From positions 930,001 to 994,000 of the forward strand of contig JARGXX010000071.1 of assembly GCA_030374765.1 (NCBI GenBank): 64,000 bases of DNA. Reading direction: 5' to 3'. Below, piece after piece: positions 38,812 to 50,163 of the stretch. This DNA is from Agarophyton chilense. Its lineage: Eukaryota > Rhodophyta > Florideophyceae > Gracilariales > Gracilariaceae. The position numbers and the translations under genes are program-made. Under the pieces are notes generated by a model. That model was not told the DNA's origin, did not search any database, and saw only the letters and a list, made by a program, of their open reading frames with translations. Positions within the stretch are counted from its first letter, which is position 1, and every line of letters starts with the position of its first letter.

Positions 38812-38939
38812 GTGATCCGTTGCAGTGGAAGAGTCTTGGCGAAGCTACTAGCTTGGTCAAGACTCTTCCACTGCAGCGGATCACCTCTGCTAGTCACTGA
38901 TCGATTCTCTTAGTTAGAGAATCGATCAGTCGTTAGCAG
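38812..38939. repeat. Two back-to-back fold-back palindromes
   Basis: Hairpin 1 has 27-nt arms 38812-38838 and 38858-38884 with one mismatch; its loop contains the smaller palindrome AAGCTACTAGCTT. Hairpin 2 has 24-nt arms 38887-38910 and 38916-38939 with three clustered mismatches and a 5-nt loop. The right arm of hairpin 2 and the left arm of hairpin 1 are integrase coding sequence of element C. The two inner arms are inverted copies inserted between them. Confidence 0.9.
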
Positions 38940-39599
38940 AAGATATCCGTATCCTCGCTTCCAGCGAATCAATTCTCCGAATATATCGATACGGGTATAC
39001 TGTAGAGTCACTTTTGCCGTGAGTAACGTAAGTGGATTCTTCTTCATCTTCTACAGCTGAACTCAATTCCGAGAGCATGTTGTGCAGAACTTTGACGTCG
39101 CATGACAATCCATTGCCAAAGTAGTCCAATAAAAACCTCTTCTAAGGGTTTGATCCAGCTTTGATCTTCCAGGATGATCAGACAACTACGAGTATTGAGC
39201 AAAATTAATCATGAATATTTATGACTCTGCTCATCAGAACGTGTGGTATCACGATTTGATCATGATATTTGAGAGTTCGAACAAGAAATCCTCGATCATC
39301 GAGACGAAAAGGTAGCCCTACCTCCCGTTAAGATAAAAGGTGATATCCGCTTAGAGGGCGTCCGTTACCTGTTAATGCAAAACCTCTTCGACCGTTATTC
39401 GGTCGAGTTGATCATCAGAATATATGTTAATAGTTTGGGATATCAGTTTATCAAAAGCATAATGTTTCTCCCCCAGAGCGTTCTCCTCTTGTGTATATTT
39501 CGTGACCGAATTTTCGATTACCAAACATGGTATCCCATCATCGATTTCCAATTGGGTTTCGCCCAAGGGTTCGAGTCGCGATAACGCGTCAGCATGAAC

Positions 39600-40922
39600 G
39601 TTAAAGTCTTATTTCTGTAGTTGACGTCAAAGTCAAATTCAGAAAGTCTTAACAGCCGTTAAATAAACCGCTCCAAAGGGACGTTGATAGACATTCGCCA
39701 CATTAAACATGATTTCTCGATATAGACCGTAATCTGCTATCCTTGGATATGGTGCCGTAGGGTCGTCAGAACCCATACCACAGCAAGGCATTCGTTTTCT
39801 GATACCGAGTATTTCTTCTCTGCCTGATGCAGTGACAATGAACAGTAATCTATGGGAAATGGTTTTCCGTCTTCGTGCATCGGAAAAAGAGTACACCCTA
39901 CCTGATAATCAATTGAATCTGTGTTGACGGTATTGGGCAGATTCGTTTTCAGAATTGGTAAAACAGGAGCTTATTTCAGCGTTTATTTCAAGTTCTCGAA
40001 GGCTTTTGTCTCGGATTTTCCGATTTCATTCACCAGTACAGGTTGTCCTTTCTTCAATAATGCGTTTAGAAGCGCCGCGATATGCGCATACCAGGGTACA
40101 AATCGTGCGTAGAGGTTACTAAGCCCGAGAAAGGCTGGTCATTGGAACTGCGTTTTAAAAGGTTTCGCCTCACGAATAGCACCGCTTTACAATTCTTCCA
40201 TTTCCCGCGTTTCTGTTCTGATTCTATGCCCCAAATACTTGACTTGATCTGTAAACCATTCACATTTCTTGATCCTCAAGGTAGTTCCAGCTTCTACTAG
40301 CTTTTTGAGGATCCCCTCCGTCTCTATGAAGTGATCTTCAATACTGATACTGAAGACAATTATGCCATCGAAGTAGACAAAGCACTTATTCCACTTGTAT
40401 CGCAACAAGATAATATTGATAGCGCGTTGAAACGTTGCAGAAGAATTGGTTAAACAAGATGGCATTTGCTTAGATCGATATAGTCCTGTATGACAGCCGA
40501 ATGCCGTCGTATTTTGGTCCTTTGGGGCAATAGTTACTGTCTAGTTGCCAGTATCCCCAATTTGCGTCCAGTATAGTAATAAAGTTGGCTTCTCCAAGAC
40601 CGTCGATGCATTCATCTCTGAGAGGCAACAGGTATGTATCCCTTATAGTTGCTGTGTTTGGTTTGTTATCGTAAACACAAAAGAGTAAAGAACCATATTC
40701 TTTGAGAGCGAAGACCACTGGGGACGTCTAAACTGATTGAGCAGGCGCAATGATTCCCTTCTCCAGCATGAAGTCAACGTATTTCTGCTCGATCTGACGT
40801 GTACGCGGTACTGTCCGAGAAGGAGGTTGGGCAATAGGTCTGCTACCTGGTATAACGTCAATTTGATGCTCAGTAGCGGCATTCTGGCAGATTTGGCCAT
40901 TCCACATATACGAACACTTCAA
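39600..40922 (-). pseudogene. Reverse transcriptase and RNase H relic of element C
   Basis: From right to left: PGSRPIAQPPSRTVPRTRQ and EKGIIAPAQS (RT N-terminus), YLLPLRDECIDGLGEANF and ILDANWGYWQL, SATFQRAINIIL, the active-site region degraded to YFDGIIVFS, then VKYLGHRIR. An RNase H remnant with CLAVVW and TLRHH-like coding lies at 39.7-39.9 kb. The YxDD motif is changed (YFDG), so no activity would be expected even if expressed. Confidence 0.85.
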
Positions 40923-41639
40923 TAGTAACTTGCGCAGTCATTCTATGTATTCCCCAGGAACGTGTTTTATCTTCATGCACTCGAGAGCCTTTTCTTTTTA
41001 TTCTTCAGAGCCATTCTTTTCCATAATTCCTACCATGTTCTGTTATGGTCCTGTCCGTTTAGACTGCGGTTCGCTTTTAGGAGTTATTCCTACTACGTCT
41101 GCCGTCATTTTTTGTGACGTTATCACAATCGAATGGTGCCGCAAAGCGATCCCGAGAATCTGATTCTTGTGCACGCGGCGCTCTTCTGAGCCAACGTTGA
41201 TCACTAAAATCTTGAAGGGTCTCTTCGGTTACACCTATGCCATACCGTTATGGACAAGTGGTTCACACTTGTGGTTCAACACAGAATTCGGCTGAATGAC
41301 AACCACTCTATGATTTTCAGTAACAACTAATATCCAAGCCTAGCATTTCAGCAGTATTTTTTTGAACAGATAGACCCGCGTCTTGGGTGAACTTCTGCGG
41401 AATGGGGCTTCATATTCCAGTGAAGGTGGTAACGGTACTGCTAAAGCAGGGCGCCGCAGCGGTTTACGCACAATAGGTACGGTTATTCCGTCATCCAGTT
41501 CTACTTCTGGATTCTTTGGACGAGTTCATTCCACAAACATTTCGCACTAGTAAAATCCCAGAACAACTGGTGCTGCTAACGTGTAACACACGATGAACGA
41601 TAACATGACAACATGATTTTCGAACCGAACGACAAGTCG

Positions 41640-41930
41640 TACAGTTCCAACAGGCATTATCGGTCTCTTGATTGCATCCCGGACATCCGGTAGCTGTGCC
41701 TCTTAGATTTGAGCTCGCTCGGCGGTTGGCAGCTCAGACAATATGATATAGTTCGAATCGGCTCCACTATCCAAGACAGCGAGTCTGCGCGACCACAATG
41801 ATTGAGACAAGGCGACATCGGCAAGGACTCTATAATTTCTACGGGCTATGACCATGACGTACTCCGTCCTTCTGTTGGACAAACATATCCTCTCCATAGG
41901 CGTTCTGAAGTACAGTCGAGCTATACCCAT
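41640..41930 (-). pseudogene. Aspartic protease relic of element C
   Basis: MVIARRNYRVLADVALSQSL followed by LAVLDSGADSNYI matches RNYKVYADLGLHTQF and VLDTGAGPNFI of element A. The catalytic triad reads DSG, which is acceptable for the family. The frame breaks soon after. Confidence 0.8.
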
Positions 41931-42526
41931 TTGGTGACATCCAAAGATCTACCTGGCATAAGAAGGACTTTTGATATAACTCCCTGGAAGCGAGGCAATG
42001 TCAATTCTTCGTTCGTCGTTATGAGCTTGATCCCAACAGACCTTGTGAGGGCTTCATTATTTAGTTTCCTGAACAAAAGGGGTGCTCCTTCGCCATTTCG
42101 GCGTTACTTCTACCTCGAAAGGCAGCGGCCTGTGATGCTTATGTGTTCTGAATTCCAGTGGGATCTCTTCGGGGATGATCCGAAATACCACAAACTTTAA
42201 CCTTTCAATACGCCTGACCTGGTACATGGGTGCTCTCCTTCACTGGAAGGGCTTCATAATTCAAAACAACTCGATATAACTCCCTGATGAATAGAGTATA
42301 TTCTGATGACAGATGGTTTCTTCCGTAGCAATTATAGCGTATCAGCCCATCCCCGTTCACTCTCAGGTGAGCCTGTTTCTGTCTGCGGGTATCGACCCAT
42401 CCTGGCTTCTTTAAAGTGAATCATCCCGCGGGTGAGACCAACGCATTACCTCTGTAAGGGTATCGGCGCTGTTTCAATGCAAGCAGACCAACCTCCTTGA
42501 GAGATTCAGGAGACGGTATTTCCGTA

Positions 42527-44122
42527 TTAGGTAAGGAACATTTTTTGTCGTCCAGATAATGAAGTGCGTCCTCCATGGACAAGCTTGAATGGTGGAGTAT
42601 GCGTCGAAACGCGCGAGTCGTCTGTAAATTTCAGACACAATAATTTGCTGTGCTTCGAAGCGTGTTTGGTATCTCCCTTTGTGAGGTACGACAATCTTAA
42701 GTGACGTTTACCACCGCGACGAGCGTGAACGCCTTCACCTTCAGCCTGCGCATACTGAACTAATTCCGAAAAGATAACACGAGCATTCCCCTCCCGATGA
42801 CGGGCTCCTACAAACTTGATAGTCGGGTCCAAGCCATTGACGAATAGCGACATCTTATCATCTGTAAAATGAAAATTTTCACAACGGGTGGCTGCATCAT
42901 TCAGTCTTGAATTGTATTAAACTTCTTTTTTACCACACTTCTGGACAACACCACTGAAATTCAGGATAGCGTCTCTAATCGAGTTAATTACGCAGAAGGT
43001 ACTACACGGCTTCTGCCCAACTGGTTACTCCAAGCTTCATTCACCGTAAGAGAATCACTCACAGCGCGGAATTGCTCTAAAGCAGATCCAGCTAGGAAAT
43101 TTGAAATACCCACGCCTGCTTGAGCTTAAGTCATTCCTTAAAAGTCGACTTCCCCAACAAATCGACTCAAGAACTCGAACACGAGCACAGAATTCTTCTC
43201 AGAAAATGTAAGACCATCGAGTCAAATCTTCAAACGCTTGATGTGATCCCTCCGTTTCGCTGTGTTGCCACCATGTTGCTTGCTCTTTCTGAATTTCAAA
43301 CGATACATGCAGTAGTTCAGAATCTTCCGATAAAACGGATTGGTGCATGGAAAGTGCTTCAGGCCTTTGTAAGCCGGTCCCTTCTTATGACGCTGCATTG
43401 GTTGACCACTCTTCCTTCTCCTCGATCTACGAGTGTCATATTCGCTCGAACTATAATTCTCTGATGGGCGGTCCTCTCATGAGTCGTCCGAGCTACGTTA
43501 ACGCTCCTCCGACCTATTGTAGTCTTCTTCACTGTCACTGTTCTTTGTGAAATTTTTGATTTCGAAAGTTTCGCAGAAGGGTTCTGTCCCTTCGGCTTAT
43601 GCTTGCGAGAATGCTCTTCGGCGACAATCAATCGTGCATCCTGACCTTCCAGGTGCGGAATTGATAACTGTTCACCACAGTTTCTAGTCGCTCCAAGCAA
43701 GAGTTGCTACGTGAGAAGAACTCCTCAACAATGAATGGCAATGATGGTTAAGACCCAGTGATATTTCCCTGCTCTTCTAGGTAATGAGTGAGATATTCTA
43801 GAATTGTCCTAACTGTATCGCCCATCCCACCTGCATCCAAATTTAGGTTCTTTATGGCAACTTGCTCCCTTTGTATCGTTTCCAAAGACGATGTTAACTG
43901 GTTAACTTGGCTTTTCATTTGCTCCAGACGGAACTTCTGCGTCGCAGATTTCGCAGACAGCTGTTGCAATTCAGCTCTCAGGGTTTTTCCTTTGGAGACA
44001 TGATGTATAGATGAGGTAGCATTCTCCTGAGTGGCCTTCGTCGGTACATCTGAAGCTGCGCCACGGCCTCCTGTCGATCTCAACTTGCTTCTCGCCTGAC
44101 GGTATAGGTGGTTTCCGGCCAT
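42527..44122 (-). pseudogene. gag: Gag relic of element C
   Basis: The N-terminal part (44122-43748) starts MAGNHLYRQARSKLR and contains a coiled-coil-like stretch LRAELQQLSAKSATQKFRLE. The capsid end at 42.7-42.85 kb reads SLFVNGLDPTIKFVGARHRE and ELVQYAQAEGEGVHARR, closely parallel to element A gag. Stops and frameshifts separate the pieces and the zinc knuckle was not found intact. Confidence 0.8.
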
Positions 44123-44562
44123 TATAGAGGTGGCTGTGCGCGGTGCCGCTGAATTGGCCTTGTCCTTACTCGAAAGGATTCTTGTTGGTATCGTGATCCA
44201 ATACTAATTAATAGTCCAGACTACAAAATGAGAACACGTAACACAATTTCAAACAATGAAAACAATATATATCGCAATAGATACAACCAAAATCGATGAC
44301 GATAACCAAACTTCTTGCAATTAGAATAACAAACGATGAATAAAAAATTCTTCAAAAATAAACTTCGGGTTGAGCGATGAACTCAGAGAACGGTGAGATC
44401 TGGTTCCAAATGTCTTCTGACAAAACGGGTTCCGTGATGACCGTTCAATTTTCTGCTCAATGATCGAGATATCTCGGACATAAATCCAACGAGGATCCAA
44501 AGACGTGCGAGGCACGAAAATTTCAATCCATTCGACCAATTCTTACACACAATTATACTTCT

Positions 44563-44580
44563 TTCTAAGTCAGGAGATCT
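44563..44580 (-). other. Decayed primer-binding site of element C
   Basis: The minus strand reads AGATCTCCTGACTTAGAA, differing at three positions from the element A/B site, and sits just upstream of the gag relic. Confidence 0.7.
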
Positions 44581-44583
44581 GTT

Positions 44584-45425
44584 TCTATGGTATTCCACGA
44601 TAGACTGTAGTGTACTCGATAGCCGGTAGATGTCCACAAAACACAACGTGGGATGCGGGCGTCCCCTTTCGAGGAACTGTACTTGAAAGAAGGTGTGTGA
44701 AAGGAGATGATCAGGGAAATCTGAGGAGAAGAATGACATGTATACCCATGAAATAAGAGAGTACGGCGGAACTTAAAGACAAATGAGATTGGCTTTAATG
44801 CCCTTGGGTACTCACAAAAGAATAATGAAGCATCAAAAATAACACACAATACAAAGAAGAAAGAAGCGGTAAACAGTCCAATGGAAATATATATTTGGAA
44901 CTGTGGTATAAACCAAAACGGTAGGAAGTTTTGTCAGACCTGCTTTCTCCATGGAGCGCGGGATGTGCTCGATCTAGGAGGGGGAGATTGAGGAGACCTG
45001 TAAGATGTTGAAGCCCCAGCCACTGGAGGATGCAACGGGAACGGCTGGTTTACTGAGACCACGTTGGTAGACTATGATGCACAGCGCCCACCGGTTCGTA
45101 AATTGTAAGGAAACTAAGCTTACCTTTATGGTCGACTGTAGAACCCAAAAGTGTAAAAGTTTTTTAGTAGGTGCTTAAATTTACAATAGTGGCAGGAGTA
45201 GCCGTGCTTGGCGAAGTTATTCCTCCCCAGCCACCTGAAATACGGTGGCGCTCCTCGCCACGGGAACGTGAGGAGGTGCACTTGAGATGAGCCTCCCTAT
45301 CTACTTACTCTTATCTAAATAAAACTGAATTAGCCAAAAGCTAAGCTAATTGCTACATAAACGACGGTAAGACACGGCGCATGGCGCCAACCATCCAGCT
45401 CCATCACGTGGCCTAATTACCTCAT
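44584..45425 (-). repeat. Possible 5' LTR relic of element C
   Basis: Lies directly beyond the primer-binding-site relic, where the 5' LTR should be. It has an A/T-rich ATCTAAATAAAACTGAATTAGC block of the kind seen in the other LTRs here. No second copy was found, so the right end is arbitrary. Confidence 0.35.
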
Positions 45426-45651
45426 CGGTGTACCTCACTTTACTACAGGAACAAGAGCCACAGCTCAAATTTAATACGCACAGAGACTATAGGCGGTTCC
45501 TAGTCGATACCGACTCTTGGATTAGTAGGGAACACCAAGAAGGTGGTAAGCTCGTTGTTAGTTTGCCTCTTCTATCATCAATTGAGACCAAACGCCCTTT
45601 ATTGTGTGAGGAGGCAAAGCAGATATTGTACTGTAATTTCTACACTATGAT

Positions 45652-46296
45652 TGTCGTACAATCACCTCTGGGGTATGCTACTGTCTTGTCTCGGGAGCGT
45701 AGTGACGCTCAACCGTAGGGAGCGTGTTGACGCTCAACCTTAGAAGGTAGCCGTAGTAAACCTTGATGGTAACAGGGCACCGTGAAAACCAGCAGGGGCA
45801 AAGGGCGGGGTGACTAGCCTATACCGTGTAGGTGAACGACGGTAGGCGTCGATCTGCGGGAAAGCCTGTGTGGTAGTTGAGAAACCATGAACCAAAAGGT
45901 ATAGTCGTGACCCAAGAGATGCCTCTCTTTATCAGTTTAGGATGGGGGAGGTGCAGTTCCCTATATGCAGTGGACTGCACTCTCCAGATCACCCGGGAGG
46001 TGCCAGCAAGGCACGGTCTCTGACCTAGTGTCAGAGACCTTGCCAGCACTGACTACAGTGCCAGGTGGCCACTCCACTACTGTATTAAGATAAATATAAA
46101 TACAAATTACAATTACTAACAATTACTAACAATTACTCGACCAGAAGGTACATGTCAACACTACACGTGGCTCACAATACCTAGATGGTAGCTCGCCCGG
46201 CGCTGCATGGTTGATGATCCCTCGCATCCATCACCTACAAGGTCAGTGTAGTATATTGACAACCTCAAAGGTCAGACCTTCTGCCACTATACGACA
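45652..46296 (-). repeat. 3' LTR of element B (645 bp)
   Basis: Begins TGTCGTACAATC and ends CACTATACGACA on the plus strand. Similar to 50164-51688 once the solo LTR is removed. Confidence 0.9.
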
Positions 46297-46649
46297 GACC
46301 CCCTTCCTACCCATGAGACACGCCCCGTTTCTCCTTCCATCAACCCATAGAGGTGTAGCGAGCGACAGCGGCGCGGGCATCGGAGTGGTGTCTGCGCGCG
46401 ACGCGCGATCCCTTGAGGTTCTGAACTTGGCGCCAGTATCGGTTGAGGAGAGCGCGTGAGGACGGCGGCGCACGAATTAAGCGACAACCATTCAGGTAGG
46501 GACTGTCATGAGGGCGATGCAGTGTAACTAGCGCGCTAGCGGACACCTTTTCGGTAGTGGCCCTGCTTGATTGCGATTCTGCTTCAGCATAGCCCCCTCT
46601 GTCTAACCAAGTTGGTATCTCACCTTTTCCGGTTACTCAAACTTCAGTT

Positions 46650-47236
46650 CCCTCCTAGGTCCCTGGCCGCGCCATCTTGCCTGGTCGTTTTCACGGTTTG
46701 ACAACCCTTCAGGTATTGCTCGTCCTCCGCCTCAACCTATGATGCATTCTCCGGCCGTGGTCGGTTTGCTGGCTCGAATTCGCCAGTCTTGCGTCACCAA
46801 CGTTCAGAGGGCTGGGCCTACCTGTGTGGTTGCTGCATTAACACTCCTTGAAGGTTTGCTGCCGCTCCATGCGCAATAACAGAAGGCGCTGAACCAATTT
46901 GATGAGTTCCGGAATCAGTTCCAGTTGGACATGTACCAACTGGCCACCCGTCAGGTTGCCAATCGGGCAAGTGTCTCTGCTGCTGCACCATCTGATCCTT
47001 TGACAGATACCCTTCTAGGTGCCAACTTGAACCCTGCAGTTTTTCAACCCGCTCCGGCGGTTCCTTTCGTTCATCCTCCTTTGGGTTCGACTCCTCTCCC
47101 CAGTGGCGGGACTACCGCTCCTTTGCTACCTCTTAGGTCGATGGCTCCTAGCATTTCTGCCAGTTTTCCTCCGTGGGTAATCAATAACACGGGTCCTCCA
47201 GATTCCATTGCTTCTAAACCGACAGGTCCTTCTTAA
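46650..47236 (+). pseudogene. Antisense ORF relic of element B
   Basis: Opposite in strand to gag-pol and between the chromodomain and 3' LTR, as in element A. The frame encodes PSGIARPPPQPMMHSPAVVG, CVVAALTLLEGLLPLHAQ, one TAA near 46876-46878, then KALNQFDEFRNQFQLDMYQL and a Pro/Ala/Ser-rich tail ending at 47236. I see no convincing sequence similarity to the element A antisense protein and no known domain. Confidence 0.5.
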
Positions 47237-47396
47237 AGTAAATTGTTGTCTATTCTTGTCTCCTCTACTGTTACATTTGGTTGTTCGTTCGTGCCCCCCC
47301 TTGTAGGTAATCTGCCACGCCTATGCGTCCACCTTCTGCGGAAAACGACGTCTTTTCTCCCCCTTCCTTAGGCCTGAGTACCACTAAGGTCTAAGG

Positions 47397-49201
47397 TTAG
47401 CCATCTGCAGGCATCGGCTCCTTGCGACGGCGCCAATACCTGATACGGAAGTGTGGGGGTATTGCGCCTGGGGGTTCGAGGGTGTCCCCTTCTGGGCCCC
47501 AGCCGTACCAACTGACGGTGTACTTCAGACCATTGTAGGTTTGCGTGTGGCCCACAAGATGGTCAACGGGAAATTACTCTGAGGATGGGCCCTGATCTTT
47601 GGAGGGAACGCCACCCCGAGGGTTAATATGTTCCCAGTTGGGAGCTTCGTTTGTGGGAGCCGGGTCGAGAGCTCCCGCAGTTACCGTGTGAGGTTCCATT
47701 TCCGTTCCTGTGAGAGGGTTGTAATCCAGATCATCCCGTTGTAGTTCATCATTCACCTCAATTGGGGTGCGGTCCTCCGAGGGTCGAGTGCGCAGAGCTA
47801 CCGCTCTGGGCTCTCAGGCTGAGGTGTCCGCCTCAATGCGATGTTGAACCGTTTCAGGTGCTACCGTAATACGGTCAATTGATATCGTATTCGGTATTCC
47901 ATCTTGGTCAACCGTAACGGTGTGGTCTGATGCTTTCAATACCTTATAAGGTCCCACTGATTTGGGTAGAAGCTTCGAATTGATATATCTGTCAATAGCT
48001 TCATCGATTGTTTCATCACCCGGTCGTCGTCTTTTACCTGAAGGTGGGTTGTCTATGAAGAAATATTGTCTCGAGGATACAGAGACCACTTTGGTTACCC
48101 TACGGTCGTAGTCGGCCTTGTATCGCTTCTGGGCTGCAATGAGGCGGCTCTTTGCATGTTTGAGAGCCCTCCTCAACCTAACAATGGTATTCCGCTTGAC
48201 CTGGGCAGGGTTCAGTGGGCCAGCTGTAGTGGTGGTGGTATGATCTCCCTGCACTACAATACCTGGGGGGTGTCGCGAAAGAACCAAATCAAAGGGAGTG
48301 GTCTGCGTTGACCGGTGTACCTGAAGGTTATAGGAGTAGCTGAGCGATGGCACCAGCTCATCCCACCTAGTTTGGTGCTTTTCGTATAGTTTCGTAGCCT
48401 TGATACCAATGTGTGGTTAAAGCGCTCGACCTTTCCATTCGTCTGCGGGTGGTAGGAAGTAGTGAGGTATTGTTTGATACCCAATAGGTTACAGACTGCT
48501 TCAAAGAACTTCGATGCCAAGTTTGAACCATTATCGGTAAGTACGTACAGTGGTGCACCATACGGGTAGACCCAATTCTTGAGGAACGCGGTTGCCAGCA
48601 TGGATGAATTCGTCTCCTTTAAAGGTATCGCTCTCGTGAGCTTCGAGAACCTGTCGGTGATCACTAGAATGTGCTGATACCCATTCTTGGCTTTGGAAAG
48701 TGGTCCTAGAAGGTCTATCGCAACAAACTCCAGTGAAACCGCTGCTGGAAACAGCTTGAGGTACTTTTGATGCTTTCGAATACCACCGCTGGTACGAACA
48801 CAAGATTCGCATTTACCTACAAAGGTATAGACGTGATGGGCCATATGAGGCCAATAGAACTGTTGCTTCAAGGTGAAATACATCCTGGTGGCACCGGGGT
48901 GTCCTGATAGTCGCTGGTAGTGCGCGAGATACAAGATTCTCGGGCGCAGTGCCTTCGAAACCACCTTTTGAAGGCTACCATCCAAGGTTGACCTTCTCAC
49001 GATGTACCCATTGTGGTCCTCATCAAACGGTGATCCTTTGAAACCAATTTGATCAGCCAGGGTTCTGCAGTACGCATCCTGAGCCTGTTCTCTTAGAAAT
49101 TCCTCTCGGGTTACGGGCATAACGTTCGTTTCCTCCAGGGTCAGTATCTGCGACCTGTTCGGTTTTTTCTTCTTCTTACCTTTACGGTCATCATCCGACG
49201 A
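47397..49201 (-). pseudogene. pol: Integrase-chromodomain relic of element B
   Basis: Zinc finger HLAHYQRLSGHPGATRMYF with C-x2-C in KCESCVRT. Catalytic Asp in AIDLLGPL, second Asp in YVLTDNGSNLASKFF, and Glu in PQTNGKVERFNHTL, so the DDE triad is intact. A frameshift near 48360 moves to the next frame (SYSYNLQVHRSTQTTPFDLV). The GPY/F module is KSVGPYKVLKASDHTVTVD. After further breaks, including a TAA at 47576-47574, a chromodomain reads VDHLVGHTQTYNGLKY then SWYGWGPEGDTLEPP and ends at TAA 47397-47399. Confidence 0.85.
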
Positions 49202-49224
49202 TTAATTCGTATCAGAGCTGGAGT

Positions 49225-49860
49225 CTAACGAGTCGGGGTCTGAATCATCCTCTCGATTCTTTCCCTCTTCGTCCTCCGCTTCTTCCCTTTTCGGTTTCTT
49301 CGTCGCTCATCCAACGAGTCAGACGAATCGTCCTTGGGACCACCTCCATGGGTATCCTTTTGAACGAAACCAGTAATTGGTGGCAGATAAATGTCTTGAG
49401 GATCTACCTTCCCCGGGACCTCTTGACTCTGCCTTGGACCTTGTAGGTACTCACTATCAGTAGGTAAGTGTTTGGAATGAGTGGAATGACCCATTTGGAA
49501 CCCTTGTGGTATGCGCTTTGCGATGTTCACCTGTGTAGGTCGGGATTCTGCGAATCCCTCAGAAACCCAAAGGTCCTGCACAGCGCGGTAAACATACTCC
49601 CTAGCATCTGTGAAGAGATACTGTTTCACCATTTCAGGTATCCTGCCCGATAGCTCTTGAGCTGCTCGGACAACCACAATACGGGTAACTGCATCGACGT
49701 CCATTGAGGGCGGAACCATCCGGGTATCCGACTTCCCCTTTACGGTGAATGCATCTTCGACTGCGAGGGTGACGAGCGCTTTCGCTCGCTCTTCAAGCTG
49801 AGGCCATAGCTCCTCCGCTGCCACCTCAATTGGTAATTCCCTTTGAGGTTCCGTTGCCAT
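49225..49860 (-). CDS. gag: Gag remnant of element B
   Basis: A 211-codon frame from ATG 49860-49858, close to the primer-binding site, as expected for gag. The N-terminal region has helical, charged composition (EVAAEELWPQLEERAKALV). The C-terminus is very basic (RNRKGKKRRTKRERIER). Neither the capsid core nor a zinc knuckle is visible, so this is the N-terminal part only, joined to the integrase side by the internal deletion. It may still be expressed, but no function can be claimed. Confidence 0.6.
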   Translation of the reverse strand: MATEPQRELPIEVAAEELWPQLEERAKALVTLAVEDAFTVKGKSDTRMVPPSMDVDAVTRIVVVRAAQELSGRIPEMVKQYLFTDAREYVYRAVQDLWVSEGFAESRPTQVNIAKRIPQGFQMGHSTHSKHLPTDSEYLQGPRQSQEVPGKVDPQDIYLPPITGFVQKDTHGGGPKDDSSDSLDERRRNRKGKKRRTKRERIERMIQTPTR

Positions 49861-50142
49861 AGGCGGCGGACCATGTACCTTTACGGTTTTGTCCCGAGGG
49901 TGCCGGAGCAGCTCCTCGGGGTTTTACCGAACCGGTTGAGCCGATAGGGCTTCTTTAAAACCTTTATGGCTTGGCGGGGCGCTCGCACCACGCGTATTCC
50001 TTTTAGGTCGTTCCATTTGTGACCAATAGTGGTATCTTGTATTGCTTTGCGGGATTTCCTGAAACCAAATAGGTGTACGAGCGTCCAATTCTTCTCAGAA
50101 TCTCGTGTGAACCGTGAAGGTACGACGAAACCTAAAAATACT

Positions 50143-50160
50143 TTCTAAGTCGGGAGACCA
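50143..50160 (-). other. Primer-binding site of element B
   Basis: The minus strand reads TGGTCTCCCGACTTAGAA, 3 nt inside the 5' LTR. It is identical over 18 nt to that of element A although the LTRs are unrelated in sequence. Confidence 0.85.
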
Positions 50161-50163
50161 AAA

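Larger units (their letters stand above)
37057..39590 (-). pseudogene. Integrase relic of element C
   Basis: Segments along the minus strand match integrase in order: AMDCHATSKFCTTCSRN (zinc finger, near 39100), YTRIDIFGEL (first catalytic Asp), YLLLTTDRFS (near 38920), then after the palindromes AKTLPLQRITVPLLARAF. These are followed by ARFFQDLCKTL, QRYNRMLLVALRHHIA (near 38580) and PFELILS (near 38490). The C-terminal part follows after an insert: YKRNYNASERLKLLDIRVGG and a GPY/F-like module VLELDEHTIVIKIDEEVERI (37.1-37.5 kb). Frameshifts and stops abound. Confidence 0.75.
37057..44580 (-). mobile_element. Element C: heavily decayed Ty3/gypsy relative of element A
   Basis: Minus-strand relic in the order (right to left) primer-binding site, gag, protease, RT, RNase H, integrase. 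Every domain can be aligned by eye to element A, but stops and frameshifts are frequent. An LTR-like insert interrupts the integrase end, and two fold-back palindromes interrupt the integrase core. No chromodomain or 3' LTR was found, so the left end is truncated or unrecognisable. Confidence 0.8.

Noticed and set aside
45428..45651. Open frame running into element B (plus strand), possibly a gene broken by the insertion
   Set aside because: Frame is short, shows no homology, and removing element B adds only about 25 AT-rich codons on the far side. Not enough to call a gene.
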